64,000 nucleotides of DNA from Semisulcospira habei (Eukaryota; Mollusca; Gastropoda; Semisulcospiridae). The notes under the pieces are model-generated. The model was not told the origin of the DNA, searched no databases, and saw only the letters and a list, made by a program, of their open reading frames with translations. The DNA is taken from assembly GCA_036245525.1 (NCBI GenBank), contig BTPG01000003.1, forward strand, positions 158,077,778 through 158,141,777. The letters run 5' to 3'. Below are positions 41,910-51,503 of this stretch, piece after piece. Position numbers and translations under genes: made by a program. The stretch's first letter is position 1; each line of letters opens with the position of its first letter.

Positions 41910-42336
41910 ATAATAATAATAATAATAATAATAAGCGCATTAAATAGGCGCTTTATCCCAATTGAAAATCGGCTCAAAGCGCCGCCGCGAACTGAACCCA
42001 ACAAGCATGCTCACGTGAATCACGCGCATTCACTCACGCACAGTACATAAACACAGAACATTCACGTGTTGCTAAGGGCAAGCTCAAGCGAGCTACTGTA
42101 GTTTTTGGAAATTCAAAATCGTTTGTATTTGAAATTTGATTAAGTGGGCTGAAACTGATACCAAAGTCATGGGGGAGGAAGAGCCGGAGTACCCGGAGAA
42201 AGAACCCCCGACGGTCCGCCCGAATTAACGGTGACACTTACTAGAGGAGAAAAATCCGACGCCGGAACCCGTAATCGAACCTCGCACCTTTAGCATTGGT
42301 GGCAGGCGCCTTAACCATTGCGCCACGGACCGCCCC
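41910..42336 (-). mobile_element. tRNA-derived SINE, copy A
   Basis: On the minus strand: gggcggtccgtggcgcaatgg (A box tggcgcaatgg), then ggttcgattac (B box), a body of about 330 bp and an (ATT)n tail. It lies inside the transposase gene. It is nearly identical to copy B. Confidence 0.9.
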
Positions 42337-43308
42337 ATTATTCCTCTTTAGTGCTTCGTCAAGGCCAGAAGTGACAGGCCCGCACAGAAATGGCAACTTT
42401 GTCTCTTCTCTCAGAGCTTCTATTTTGTCCTCGAATTCTGCTACCCGCTGCATCTTCTGCTCACGTCGTTCATCAAAATTCTTCGCACTCTCATTGTGTC
42501 TCTTGTCGCTCAACACTGCAATACCCTCAGTCAGCTGTTTTCTTTTTTCCAGTTCTTTGATGACTCTTACTTCTGAAATGTACTTTTCAAAAGGTGTGTT
42601 TTCATCATGTGCCTCCTTTCCCTCGGCCAGTCTTTCAGCAATGGCTTTATCAAGTTCGTGGCATTCTTGCTCAAGGAGGGAATGATGTTTTTTTTTTACT
42701 ATACCTAACAGAAGATGGAGGTATGGTGGTGCCGTTTGCGAAATCTCAACATCAAAGATTGGTTCATGTACAACATTGTTGTAACCCTTGGCATTCTTTT
42801 TGTCTCCTCCTGCACGAATGTATCGTCTGTAATCCCTCTTGATCTTGTTCAGAGTTCGTTGTTTCACTTGTACTCGCTCATGTGGAGCTCTTTGTAGCTG
42901 TCTTTTTGAAGCTGTGCACCAAAGACAAGGGTGGACCCCTTGTGCTCCTGAGAGACCAAAAAGTTTGACGAGAAAATCGTAATCGCCAAACAGAAATACA
43001 CGTATCTGTTTTTCTTTCCATTTCATGGTTTGGAGAACTGACACCTGCTCTTTAAACGGCTGCAAAATTGTTTGAAGATTTTCATGACTGTCTTTACAGT
43101 TAGCCATACACACCAAAAACGTATTGTGTTTAGAGTTAGGGTTTTGGAGATTAGCAACTTGAAGCATTATTTTATAACTGTTACCGCCATGATCTCCTCC
43201 TAGTTTTATCCAAATTTCATCTTTTGGTATTTGTTCATGCCATTCAAGAAGATTTGCAGCTTCATACTTGTCAAGCAGTTCAGGAACAAAATGTGTGAGA
43301 TCTTCTAT

Positions 43309-43733
43309 AATAATAATAATAATAATAATAAGCGCATTAAATAGGCGCTTTATCCCAATTGAAAATCGGCTCAAAGCGCCACCGCGAACTGAACCCAACA
43401 AGCACGCTCACGTGAATCACGCGCATTCACTCACACACTGTACATAAACACAGAACATTCACGTGGTGCTAAGGGCAAGCTCAAGCGAGCTACTGTAGTT
43501 TTTGGAAATTCAAAATCGTTTGTATTTGAAATTTGATTAAGTTGGCTGAAACTGATACCAAAGTGGAGGGGGAGGAAGAGCCAGAGTACCCGGAGAAAGA
43601 ACCCCCGACGGTCCGCCCGAATTAACGGTGACACTTACTAGAGGAGAAAAATCCGACGCCGGAACCCGTAGTCGAACCACGCACCTTTAGCATTGGTGGC
43701 AGGCGCCTTAACCACTGCGCCACGGACCGCCCC
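43309..43733 (-). mobile_element. tRNA-derived SINE, copy B
   Basis: Minus orientation with A box tggcgcagtgg, B box ggttcgactac and an (ATT)n tail. It differs from copy A at only scattered bases. It splits the transposase upstream of its catalytic core. Confidence 0.9.
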
Positions 43734-45178
43734 ATGTATGCGACAGGCGTTTTCTGGCTTTCCTTCTTGTTTGTGACTTTGTTTTCAAAGGTCAGATTCT
43801 TTTGTTCAATGGTCACTCTGCCACAGAGTGCTTCTTTCTGGGCCTGCCTTTCTTTTCTTTCACTTTCAAGGTTGACACCAATACTTCTCATGAAGCGTTT
43901 ATATGTTCTGTACTTGGACCAGCTTAATCCTAGATTGGTTCTCAGCGCAATACCCTGTTTTCTACAGACATACACGGATCGCCTATGGCCTGCTCTGTCT
44001 AATATTGCAGTCATTTTTTTCATTTCTTTCTCGTCTTAACTCGTCAGCTATTTGTTCAGTTTCGTCCACCTCTGACCCGCCAGACATATTCGCTCTAGCA
44101 CGGGCTAGCACCTTCGACCTTCTTTGTATTACGGCCGATGATGCCACTGTTGTTGGTTTTCTTGGTTTGGGTATGTGCATAAAATACAAAGGCTGTCCTC
44201 CAGTCTTGCAATGAATTGTGGCATCAGCTGATTCATTAAGCATTGTGCGGTTTAGTGCCGTCTGATATTTTTCTTCCTCCTTTGTCAGTGGCATCTGCAG
44301 TTCCTGGATAGGTCGAAGGCTGGGTCGTTTGATATGTGGAGATGTGGCTATATCGACACCCGTTTTTTCAATGGGTGAAATGGCTATTTCATGCGTCCGC
44401 TTTGCTGGTGGAGATGGGGTCCACACTCTTTGTAACGGCGACGTTTGAGCATCGACTGTGCATGGCGTTTTACGGGGAGTAGACGTCGGCGGAATAAAAA
44501 CTTGTATACCACTATCACCTTCATTAGTGCTGTTATCAGTGTCAGTGTTATGAGTGTCACATGCCGCGGATTGAAACGATCGTTTCTTTCCATGCCGGGA
44601 ACCCCGCTTCGCTGGTCATCCTCCTTTACCTAGCTGCATGAAGTGAACACATGCGACACATTCTTCAACACTCGTATTTGGATCGAACATGGTCCAAATG
44701 TGTTGTGATGAGGCAATATCAGACGCCGCATTTCGCGTTGTCTCCTCGGACACACGTGTTTCAGTCGAGTCTATCCGTTTCATCCGACAATAGCAACTCC
44801 TACACATTGTTTTGGAGTGCATCATGTCTTTGTCTTCCTGGATATTAATTCCATAACACTTGTGGATTAAATGTTCATAATTGATACAAAGAAATGACTT
44901 TTTATCCGTGTATCTCTTTTGTGATCTCTCGCCACATATTCTGCACAATGCATTTACTCTCATTGCATGGAACACACCTGTGTGTACACTGTACGCATTT
45001 CATCAGACTCCATCATGATCAAAAGTTAAATCAAAAGTACATTTACAAGGTTGACTGTTAGTGTTACACTTTTTCCCAAGAAAGAAACGTGACTATCTCC
45101 TCAATAGTATCCGTGTAACTAAGCCCTCTCTTTCCCCAATGCCGGGAGTGTACACCAAGTCGGATGTCTGGAACTTGT

Positions 45179-45707
45179 CTGTCGACACCTGTCAGTGACC
45201 TCATTAATTACCCTCCTGCTTCCGTCCCCCACCATGAACTCAAAATCCATTAAGTGATACGTACTGTAGGCATGCTAACCCTTATGCATGCAAGTGTGTT
45301 TCACTGGGAAAAGTAGCGTCTTTGTGTTATGGCTATGGGAACTTTGTCAATTTCACAATAAATTCTCGTTCTCGTACATCAACAAATTCCCGTTCTCTTT
45401 ATTTTCACCATGACCTGCTACACAAGTGCAAGTCGTAATGTTGTCGTGTTTGGTATCAGTGTGTAGGTGAGAATTTCAACTTTTGAACGATGTTGCTTCC
45501 ACAACAGTCACTGTAGGCAGAGATGTGTTATGAATACAAACCAGTTGGTAGTTGTTATAGCAGCAGAGAGCCGGTCACGCCGTGTACCGCACAGTAACAG
45601 GTGCGATATAAATAGAATGAGCAGGCGAGAGTGGAATTTGACCTCGCGGCAGCCTTATCTCTCTGGCAGCTGGAAGCGAACTAAGTGTCAGCAATGGTAA
45701 AGGCGTG
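45179..45707. repeat. Right TIR of nested transposon
   Basis: Inverted counterpart of 40599-41128, ending ggtaaaggcgtg just before GTAAC. Confidence 0.85.
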
Positions 45708-45793
45708 GTAACTAATCAGGATGACAAACCAGTTGTTATGCATGATTTTAGTGTTGTCTTAGAAGTTAAATAATTTTATTTTTGTTAAAAAAA

Positions 45794-46666
45794 ATGAGTG
45801 GTGGTCCAAAGCTGAGAATCATACCAGTTGAATGTCCAGTAACAGAGTTGAAAGATTTGGCAGACGTACAGGATTTTGAGAAGGAAGGGGAGGTGGGGGA
45901 AGTGTATGGTTTTGAACTTAATTCGACTGGCATGTACAAGAGGAAAGTAATTGTTGACATGAAAGACGGTGAAAGACAGATTCCTAAACTTGGTCAGCTG
46001 CGTGATGTTACTGTACCAGTTCCAGTAAATAACGTGCCTTACAACTTAATACATGTAGGTAATAAGTGGGTAGTTTCACCTGTGCCTGCACCGCCACCTA
46101 CAATTGACTGGGACATAAAGTTGGAATTTATTAGTCCTTATGTATACACTGATGACGAAGGAGCCTTAGTGTTTAGGAAAGTTGTTAACTCTGGGCCGCT
46201 GATTGTAAGCCTTGTTCCAAGCTTTGCACAAGACAACAATAGCCGAGATAAACTGAAAGTTGAAAATTATGAGAAACGGAGGTATCTTCTTACACATAGG
46301 AAGGGCAGAACTGATGCAAAGGTCGTGTTTGCACCAATAAACTTTCCCATTGCAAGAGAAGCGACAATAGTATTTGAAATTATCATGAGATCTGTAACTT
46401 CTGCAAAAGAGGCAGATATAGCACAGGGAATAAAGCTTACGTGGGATGACTCTGTGACAGAGTCAACAAAGGTTTTTATTGCCATTAGAAAAAATGTAGA
46501 TATTTTTGAGGTTTCGAGCAGTGTTCCAGCTGTCAAAATATTAGTCGACAAAATAACTTTTGTTTTTCTAAATTTCATAAAACTTGAACACATTGATCTT
46601 GTTTCATTTTATTATGCCAGCAAATTATATACTTTTGATGAGTTGCAAAATGTAATTGCTGATTAA
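45794..46666 (+). CDS. Polinton unknown protein, 290 aa
   Basis: ATG 45794 after an A-rich leader (gttaaaaaaaatgagtgg), only about 20 bp after the penton stop. 290 codons, intact, TAA at 46666. Beta-rich sequence with VTVPVPVNNVPYNLIHVGNK and WVVSPVPAPPPTIDWD, then alternating strands to the C-terminus. No TM helix and no catalytic motif. Head-to-tail position between the penton-like gene and a membrane-protein gene suggests a structural protein, for example a second jelly-roll or fibre-type component. That is position-based inference. Confidence 0.65.
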   Translation: MSGGPKLRIIPVECPVTELKDLADVQDFEKEGEVGEVYGFELNSTGMYKRKVIVDMKDGERQIPKLGQLRDVTVPVPVNNVPYNLIHVGNKWVVSPVPAPPPTIDWDIKLEFISPYVYTDDEGALVFRKVVNSGPLIVSLVPSFAQDNNSRDKLKVENYEKRRYLLTHRKGRTDAKVVFAPINFPIAREATIVFEIIMRSVTSAKEADIAQGIKLTWDDSVTESTKVFIAIRKNVDIFEVSSSVPAVKILVDKITFVFLNFIKLEHIDLVSFYYASKLYTFDELQNVIAD

Positions 46667-46692
46667 ATAAAAAATATTTGTCAATAAAAAAA

Positions 46693-47379
46693 ATGGTAAA
46701 ATTCTATCCAATACTACCAACGCTTGAGCCGACTGAATCAATTGTGATGACTAAAACAATGCTTGCACCTGATCCACATGTTCCAATTGCACCTGATAAA
46801 ACATTACAGGCAGACTCATTCCGATTAATAAATATTACAGAAGCAATTAAATATTTGGAAAGTGAAGAGGCGAGGTACTCCAGATGTAAAAGGAGGTATA
46901 AGTCAGTATTTAATTCTGTACAAAACACTTCAATGGCTGTTGGTGCAGTTTCAGCTGGATGTTCTGTAGGGGGTATTGTTCTGTTTGCCACAGGAATTGG
47001 AAGTTTAATTGGAATTGCAGTTGAGGGTGTTAGCGTTGCTACATGCCTGGCTTGCTTTGGTTTGGAAGCCCTAAACAAGAGATTTCATACGAAGTTACAG
47101 AAACATGAAGCATTGAGTACGCTGGCTGGTGCGAAGTTGAGCAGTATGAAACTTATTATCAGTAAGGCATTGGACGATAATTTTATTGATGATATTGAAT
47201 TTAAGAGAGTGCAGGATGATTTGAATAATTACAAGAAACAGAAGTCTGAAATACAAAATAAAATGTGTAGTCAATCTCCCGTAAATGTTAAAGAACTAAA
47301 GGCTAGTTTTTTAGCAGAAGGAAAAAAGATCCGTGTTCAGAAAACCACAGAAAAGCTACACAATCTTTTAAACAAATAA
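46693..47379 (+). CDS. Polinton membrane protein, unknown function
   Basis: ATG 46693 (caataaaaaaaatgg), 228 codons, TAA 47379, intact. The N-terminal 50 residues are Pro-rich (LPTLEPTES, DPHVPIAPD). A basic segment (YSRCKRRYKSVF) precedes a Gly/Ala/Ile-rich stretch of two or three membrane helices (VGAVSAGCSVGGIVLFATG, GSLIGIAVEGVSVATCL), and the tail is a long charged helix. I recall similar basic-plus-glycine-rich membrane proteins in related elements but cannot name a function. It follows the preceding gene by 27 bp. Confidence 0.65.
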   Translation: MVKFYPILPTLEPTESIVMTKTMLAPDPHVPIAPDKTLQADSFRLINITEAIKYLESEEARYSRCKRRYKSVFNSVQNTSMAVGAVSAGCSVGGIVLFATGIGSLIGIAVEGVSVATCLACFGLEALNKRFHTKLQKHEALSTLAGAKLSSMKLIISKALDDNFIDDIEFKRVQDDLNNYKKQKSEIQNKMCSQSPVNVKELKASFLAEGKKIRVQKTTEKLHNLLNK

Positions 47380-47432
47380 AAATCAGATTTGGTAATCGTT
47401 TATTTTTTCATTACACTTCGCAAAAGGATGTC

Positions 47433-47495
47433 ATGTCGCTTGCACCTAACTATTTAACCCCATCAGCTCCACCGCCACCACCAGACTATTACTAA
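47433..47495 (+). CDS. Possible 20-aa Pro-rich ORF
   Basis: A tiny frame (MSLAPNYLTPSAPPPPPDYY) just after the membrane-protein gene, ending TAA. A PPPPPDYY tail looks like a late-domain or WW-ligand motif, but the frame is too short to be sure. Confidence 0.25.
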   Translation: MSLAPNYLTPSAPPPPPDYY

Positions 47496-47780
47496 AAAAA
47501 ATTTTTTTTTCATTGTCCTTGTATCTTGTCAAATCTGTCCGAGTAAGTTATGACTTAAGTCAAGAACTTACAATTTGTTATGTTTAAGTTCTTATAAGTT
47601 CTTAACTTAAGTCACTTATAACTAATTTATAGGATCTTAAAAGGTTACCTGTAAGTTATTTGTCAGTTATAAGTGACTTTGGAAATTTGTTATCAAGTAT
47701 CTGTAGGTAACTTTAATAATTTGTTATCAAGTGCATATAGCAATGTTTTTGTTGTTGTTGTTGTTTTGTTTTGTTTTGTT

Positions 47781-47860
<80 letters not shown>

Positions 47861-48465
47861 CATTGACTCAAAAAAAAAAAAAATGGTATAAATGGTATTG
47901 AAATGTATTTTCTTCTATCTCTAATAACTAATCAATATGCACACGTATAGGCAAACAAACACAGACAAACACATGCACACACAGACAGACAGACATGCAC
48001 ACATACATACGCAAAACATGCACTCACACACACATACACGCCTACATACGCAAAAACATGCACTCACACAGACGCACATACACATATAAACACATGCACA
48101 CACACATGCAAACACATGCATACATACATACAAACACACATGCACTCACACAGACAAACACACATACACATACGCACTCACACAGACAAACACACATACA
48201 GGCACATGCACTCACACACGTGCACACACACACAGACACATGCACTCTCACACACACGCACACATAAACACACACACACGCATGCACTCACGCACACATG
48301 CACTCACACATACCTACAAACACACACACACACGCATAGACAAACAGACAGACAAACAGAAAATCTTTATTCAGCATGAATATTGTAGACTCGTCCGCAG
48401 AACATCCACGCGATACACAGGCTGTGTACTCAAATCGACACTGCGCACGTGTTCCCGTTTCTAAG
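47496..48465. repeat. AT-rich inverted motifs, (GT)n and imperfect CA/CATACA microsatellite
   Basis: 47540-47720 has repeated gttataagtgactt / taagttcttaacttaagtc words that pair with each other. (GTTTT)n-(GT)n runs 47763-47858. An imperfect cacacatgcactcacacagac-type array runs 47940-48350. The long frames here are not genes. Confidence 0.85.
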
Positions 48466-49245
48466 GCTCTACGTCATTTGTTTACGTTAGATACCAGTCC
48501 CCCAGTGGGGGACGATTCGCTAAGGACATACATCATTTGTTTACGTTGGATACCGGTCCCCCAGTGGGGGACGATTCGCTAAGGACATACGTCATTTGTT
48601 TACGTTAGATACCATGATTTCAAGGCTTGACCAGGGCGCTGAGTAATTTATAAATCAATTATTCAGATACAAAACCAATAAACACCTTTCTTTGACAGCG
48701 TGCTACAAGTGGGCTAACCAGGGTGCTGTTTGAAAATCAATTATTCAGATACAAAGCCAAAATCATCTTTCTTTGCCAGGGTGCTACAGGTATACCCTAC
48801 CGTCAGTCCTGTTGCTAAAACCTATGTAAAATCTGTTTCAATTCACTTGCAAAAAGCAAGCTACTTACATGAGCGCGGTGAAAACACCTCACACTTGGTC
48901 CATAACATTTGAGATAATACAAACATAAAAAGCATGGTTACGGGCCGTTAGACCACGCCAGAGCCTTTGTGCAACGTGACAACACAAACAAAACAAATAA
49001 GATTATGGTCCTCCAGAGCCTTTTGTTCAATTTCAGTACTGAACAAGGTTATGGACCGTTTAAAACAAAAGGTTACGAGCATTTAAGCCACGCCAGAGCC
49101 TTTGTCTTAAACAGTAATATTATGGTTCTTTTGGTCGTGCCAAAAACTTTTGTTCAATTTCAGTACTGAACAAGGTTATGAACCGTTCAAAACAGTAGGT
49201 TACGGGCCTTTTAAGCCGCGCCAGAGCCTTTGCACAAACAAACAA
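48466..49245. repeat. Cluster of short direct repeats
   Basis: Three successive arrays. A 60-62-bp unit (gataccagtcccccagtggg...catttgtttacgtt) is present about 2.5 times at 48466-48612. A unit of about 115 bp (caattattcagatacaaa...ctttctttg-cag-gtgctac) is present twice at 48650-48790. A unit of about 130 bp (ttcaatttcagtactgaac, aaggttatg, ccacgccagagcc) is present two to three times at 48940-49240. No coding content. Confidence 0.75.
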
Positions 49246-49275
49246 ACAAACAATAAACAAGGTTACAGACCAGCG

Positions 49276-49914
49276 TTAGGGTTTTTTCCAAAAATCGGCT
49301 ATTTCCTGTATTTTCAGCATTTGTTCAATTTGCTCCCGCAAACTAAACACCTTTCGGAAAGACAGTGCAAGAAAATGAAATTTGGGGTACCCTCGTAGCA
49401 GCCTGGCTAGAACACACAACCGATGAGCATACGACTTGGAAATTTTTACGTTTAATTTTAGCCAATCTGGCCAGTTCAATTTAGTTTGTTTTCATATTTT
49501 CTGTATTTTATGGATTTCGGCACCCTGGATTAGCCACTCTCCATAGCAGATTGAAGCTGAAACGTTTAGGTGTTTGGTTCCCTGAAGTATTTTGTAGCCG
49601 TCTTCCAAATTCTTTTTTAACATGTCTAAAGTAAATATAGTCAAATCACATTGTTCTACTCTACTGCACGCAGGCGGCTTGCCATCAGAAAGACTTTGTC
49701 TAAAGAACAAATCAAGTTCTTTTGGTTCTTTATTTGTCTTTTGTTTTTTCGAACCACTGTTAAGTATATCACTCAAATTTCCGAGTGGTTTTCCCGGTTT
49801 TTCAAGCCAAAATTCCGGACCTTTTGTTAAAATGGAATGAATGAAAGCAGTCATTTTTTCATGGTATTTACCATGCGATCCCAAGATCATCACGTCTTCA
49901 TGAGTCCAATTCAT
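49276..49914 (-). pseudogene. Polinton cargo gene, HTH-like (DUF3102-like?) protein, in-frame TGA
   Basis: ATG 49914, open to TGA at 49494-49492, then the same frame continues to 49276, about 212 codons. The first part is polar. The region from about residue 120 reads SICYGEWLIQGAEIHK, and after the stop come NWPDWLKLNVKISKSYAHRL and ARLLRGYPKFHFLALSF. A YGEWL...W...S.SYA...A.LL..YP pattern resembles phage DUF3102-type helix-turn-helix proteins, by pattern only. It is the only minus-strand gene at this end. Confidence 0.5.
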
Positions 49915-50299
49915 TTTTTGAAATGAGCGAATGTTAGTCAGCGTACCCTGGGTAAATAAAACTAGACCGGCCTGGTTACAATTTAACAGTAAGATTTAAC
50001 GCACTGCAGGCTAACCGCGAGGCCTGTCTTGTTTCTAAATAACACAAATTTAACAGCCAATCTATCGATCTTACCGTCGTATATATTCACAAGATTTAGC
50101 GATCACTGAATATCACCTCTGAGAATCAAGTCAGTCCTCAAAACACGTCCGTCTCCTACAAAGCCGCTTAACAGAAAGAAACACGACCGGCTTGGTGTTT
50201 ACAAAAAGTCACCTGACGGTGACGGTTGCCAGCAACAACAAGTAAGGGAAGTAACTGCTGTATGTTGTTTTGCCTATAACCAAAAGTTAGCTCCCTGTT
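49915..50299. other. Polinton right-end spacer
   Basis: No gene or repeat is recognised between the minus-strand gene and the LINE insertion. Confidence 0.4.
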
Positions 50300-50311
50300 A
50301 TCTGTGCTGTT

Positions 50312-51257
50312 CTTCAGGACGACGATCGGTGTCCGTCAAGGATGCCTGCTCTCTCCTGTCCTTTTCAACATATTCCTGGAGAAGATCATGCAGGAAACCC
50401 TCCACGACCACCATACTTCAATCTCTATTGGTGGCAGATCCCTGTGCAATCTTCGATTCGCAGACGACATTGACCTCATGGCAGGCAGCAATAGTGAGCT
50501 CCAAAACCTGACAGACAAACTTTCAAGTAGCGCAGGGTCTTATGGCATGGAGATCAGTACGGATAAAAGCAAAGTGATGATCAACACCACAAGCGACAGC
50601 AGCAGCAATATTCACATGAATGGCCAGAAGCTAGAAGAGGTCAATAGCTTCAAGTACTTGGGAGCCACCCTGTCCAAAGACGGTAGTTGCATAGCAGAGA
50701 TCCGTATCAGGATAGGTACAGCAACATCCGCAATGGCCAGGCTGGACAGGATATGGCGAAGTAACTCCATCAGCTTCACCATCAAGTACAGGCTTTACAA
50801 GTCCCTCGTAGTGTCTATTCTACTCTACGGCTGTGAGACTTGGACACTGCTTGCAGACTCAGAAAAGAAAATCCAGGCCTTTGAGAACAAGTGCCTGAGG
50901 AAGTTGCTCCGCATCTCGTACCGCGAGCACAAGACCAACGAATATGTACGGAGCATCGTCACTTCCCTGGTGGGCCCACATGAACCCCTTCTGGCAACCG
51001 TGAAACGGCGCAAGCTTGCTTGGTTTGGCCACGTGACCCGACACAACACCTTGTCCAAGACTATCCTCCAAGGCACTCTCGAAGGAAGTCGTCGGCGAGG
51101 TCGTCAGAGAAAGAGTTGGGTCGCAAACATAAAAGAATGGACCGAACTCGAGATGCCAGACTTGCTTGCCACCGCCCAAAATAGAACTCAGTGGAGAGCA
51201 CTGTCTGTTGCTGCTGCCTCTCAGTCCCCCCAACGCCCAGTTCGGGCAAGGGACTGA
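50312..51257 (+). pseudogene. LINE reverse transcriptase, C-terminal fragment
   Basis: The open frame begins inside RT motif B (TTIGVRQGCLLSPVLFN), then has LRFADDIDLMAG (motif C), EISTDKSKVM and FKYLGATLSKDG, a post-RT region (SILLYGCETWTL, FENKCLRKLLRIS) and a basic C-terminus (RRGRQRKSW), stopping at TGA 51257. No endonuclease, no motif A and no own start: it is the usual product of incomplete target-primed reverse transcription. The frame itself is undamaged, so the insertion is recent relative to the Polinton decay. RTE-like by its microsatellite tail, but the clade is not certain. Confidence 0.85.
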
Positions 51258-51271
51258 TGATGATGATGATG
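50312..51271 (+). mobile_element. 5'-truncated LINE with (GAT)n tail, inside the Polinton
   Basis: 960 bp flanked by the 12-bp duplication atctgtgctgtt (50300-50311 and 51272-51283). It retains the last RT third of a non-LTR element and ends in (TGA)n/(GAT)n. It is a different family from the 13-kb LINE. Confidence 0.9.
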
Positions 51272-51503
51272 ATCTGTGCTGTTTGCTTGTGTGTGTAAAA
51301 TTGACGAAGCTGGTGTATAAACAAGGCTATTTAGTAGGCAGATTTGATTGCTCTTATTTGATTAAGAAAATAGATTTTGTCAGTGTGTTTACTACTGATT
51401 TTTTACTGGCATAAGTGCGCGCGTGTGTGACGGCGCCCCCGATCGTCTATCGGAAATACCCGTAATTGGCTAAGTAATCAATAAACTATGCATTGCAGAA
51501 TAA

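Larger units (their letters stand above)
41337..44975 (-). pseudogene. DDE-type transposase of the nested element, RAG1/Transib-like layout
   Basis: Minus-strand gene from ATG 44975 (or 44963). The N-terminal Cys/His finger (CRICG...CINYEHLIHKCYG...CRSCYCRMKR) is followed by a Ser/Thr/Pro linker, TGA at 44618-44616 with the frame continuing, and a shift near 44015. Then come a basic helical region, a SINE (43733-43309), the core with GGDHGG (about 43195), DSHENLQTIL, FLFGDYDFLVKLFG, a CxxC (HPCLWC, about 42920) and LHLLLG; a second SINE (42336-41910); and an Asp/Glu-containing GEQGGEESHATIN near 41500. The order Asp, CxxC, LH motif, Glu resembles the RAG1/Transib core, but I cannot verify homology. 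Confidence 0.6.
40599..45707 (-). mobile_element. Nested DNA transposon with TIRs of about 530 bp
   Basis: Long imperfect inverted repeats at 40599-41128 and 45179-45707. Outer ends CACGGCTTTACCA and CACGCCTTTACCA. Target duplication GTAA (or GTAAC) at 40595-40599 and 45708-45712. It carries one minus-strand transposase gene, itself split by two SINEs. Leaving it out rejoins the penton frame. The CAC-starting ends with 4-5 bp duplications recall CMC/Transib/RAG-like elements; the superfamily is unresolved. Confidence 0.85.
39925..45771 (+). pseudogene. Probable Polinton minor capsid/penton protein, frameshifted and split by a 5.1-kb transposon
   Basis: ATG 39925 (AATAAAAATG). The N-terminal frame runs to TGA at 40449, but a shift in the A-rich stretch near 40365-40376 moves the better frame to the one ending in LCISV at 40598. 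There a 5.1-kb transposon (40599-45707) interrupts. After it, from 45708, the frame resumes (NQDDKPVVMHDFSVVLEVK) and ends TAA 45771. Beta-strand-rich sequence and the FPNLQF and SLCISV...NQDDKPV end suit a single jelly-roll minor capsid protein, as expected beside a Polinton major capsid. Identification is by layout and fold character. Confidence 0.65.

Noticed and set aside
42260..42336. A functional tRNA gene in minus orientation (also 43660-43733)
   Set aside because: A and B boxes are present but there is no full cloverleaf, and the sequence continues into a SINE body with an (ATT)n tail.
48466..48612. CRISPR-like array (repeated about 62-bp unit)
   Set aside because: Units are contiguous tandem copies without unique spacers, in a eukaryotic context with no cas genes.
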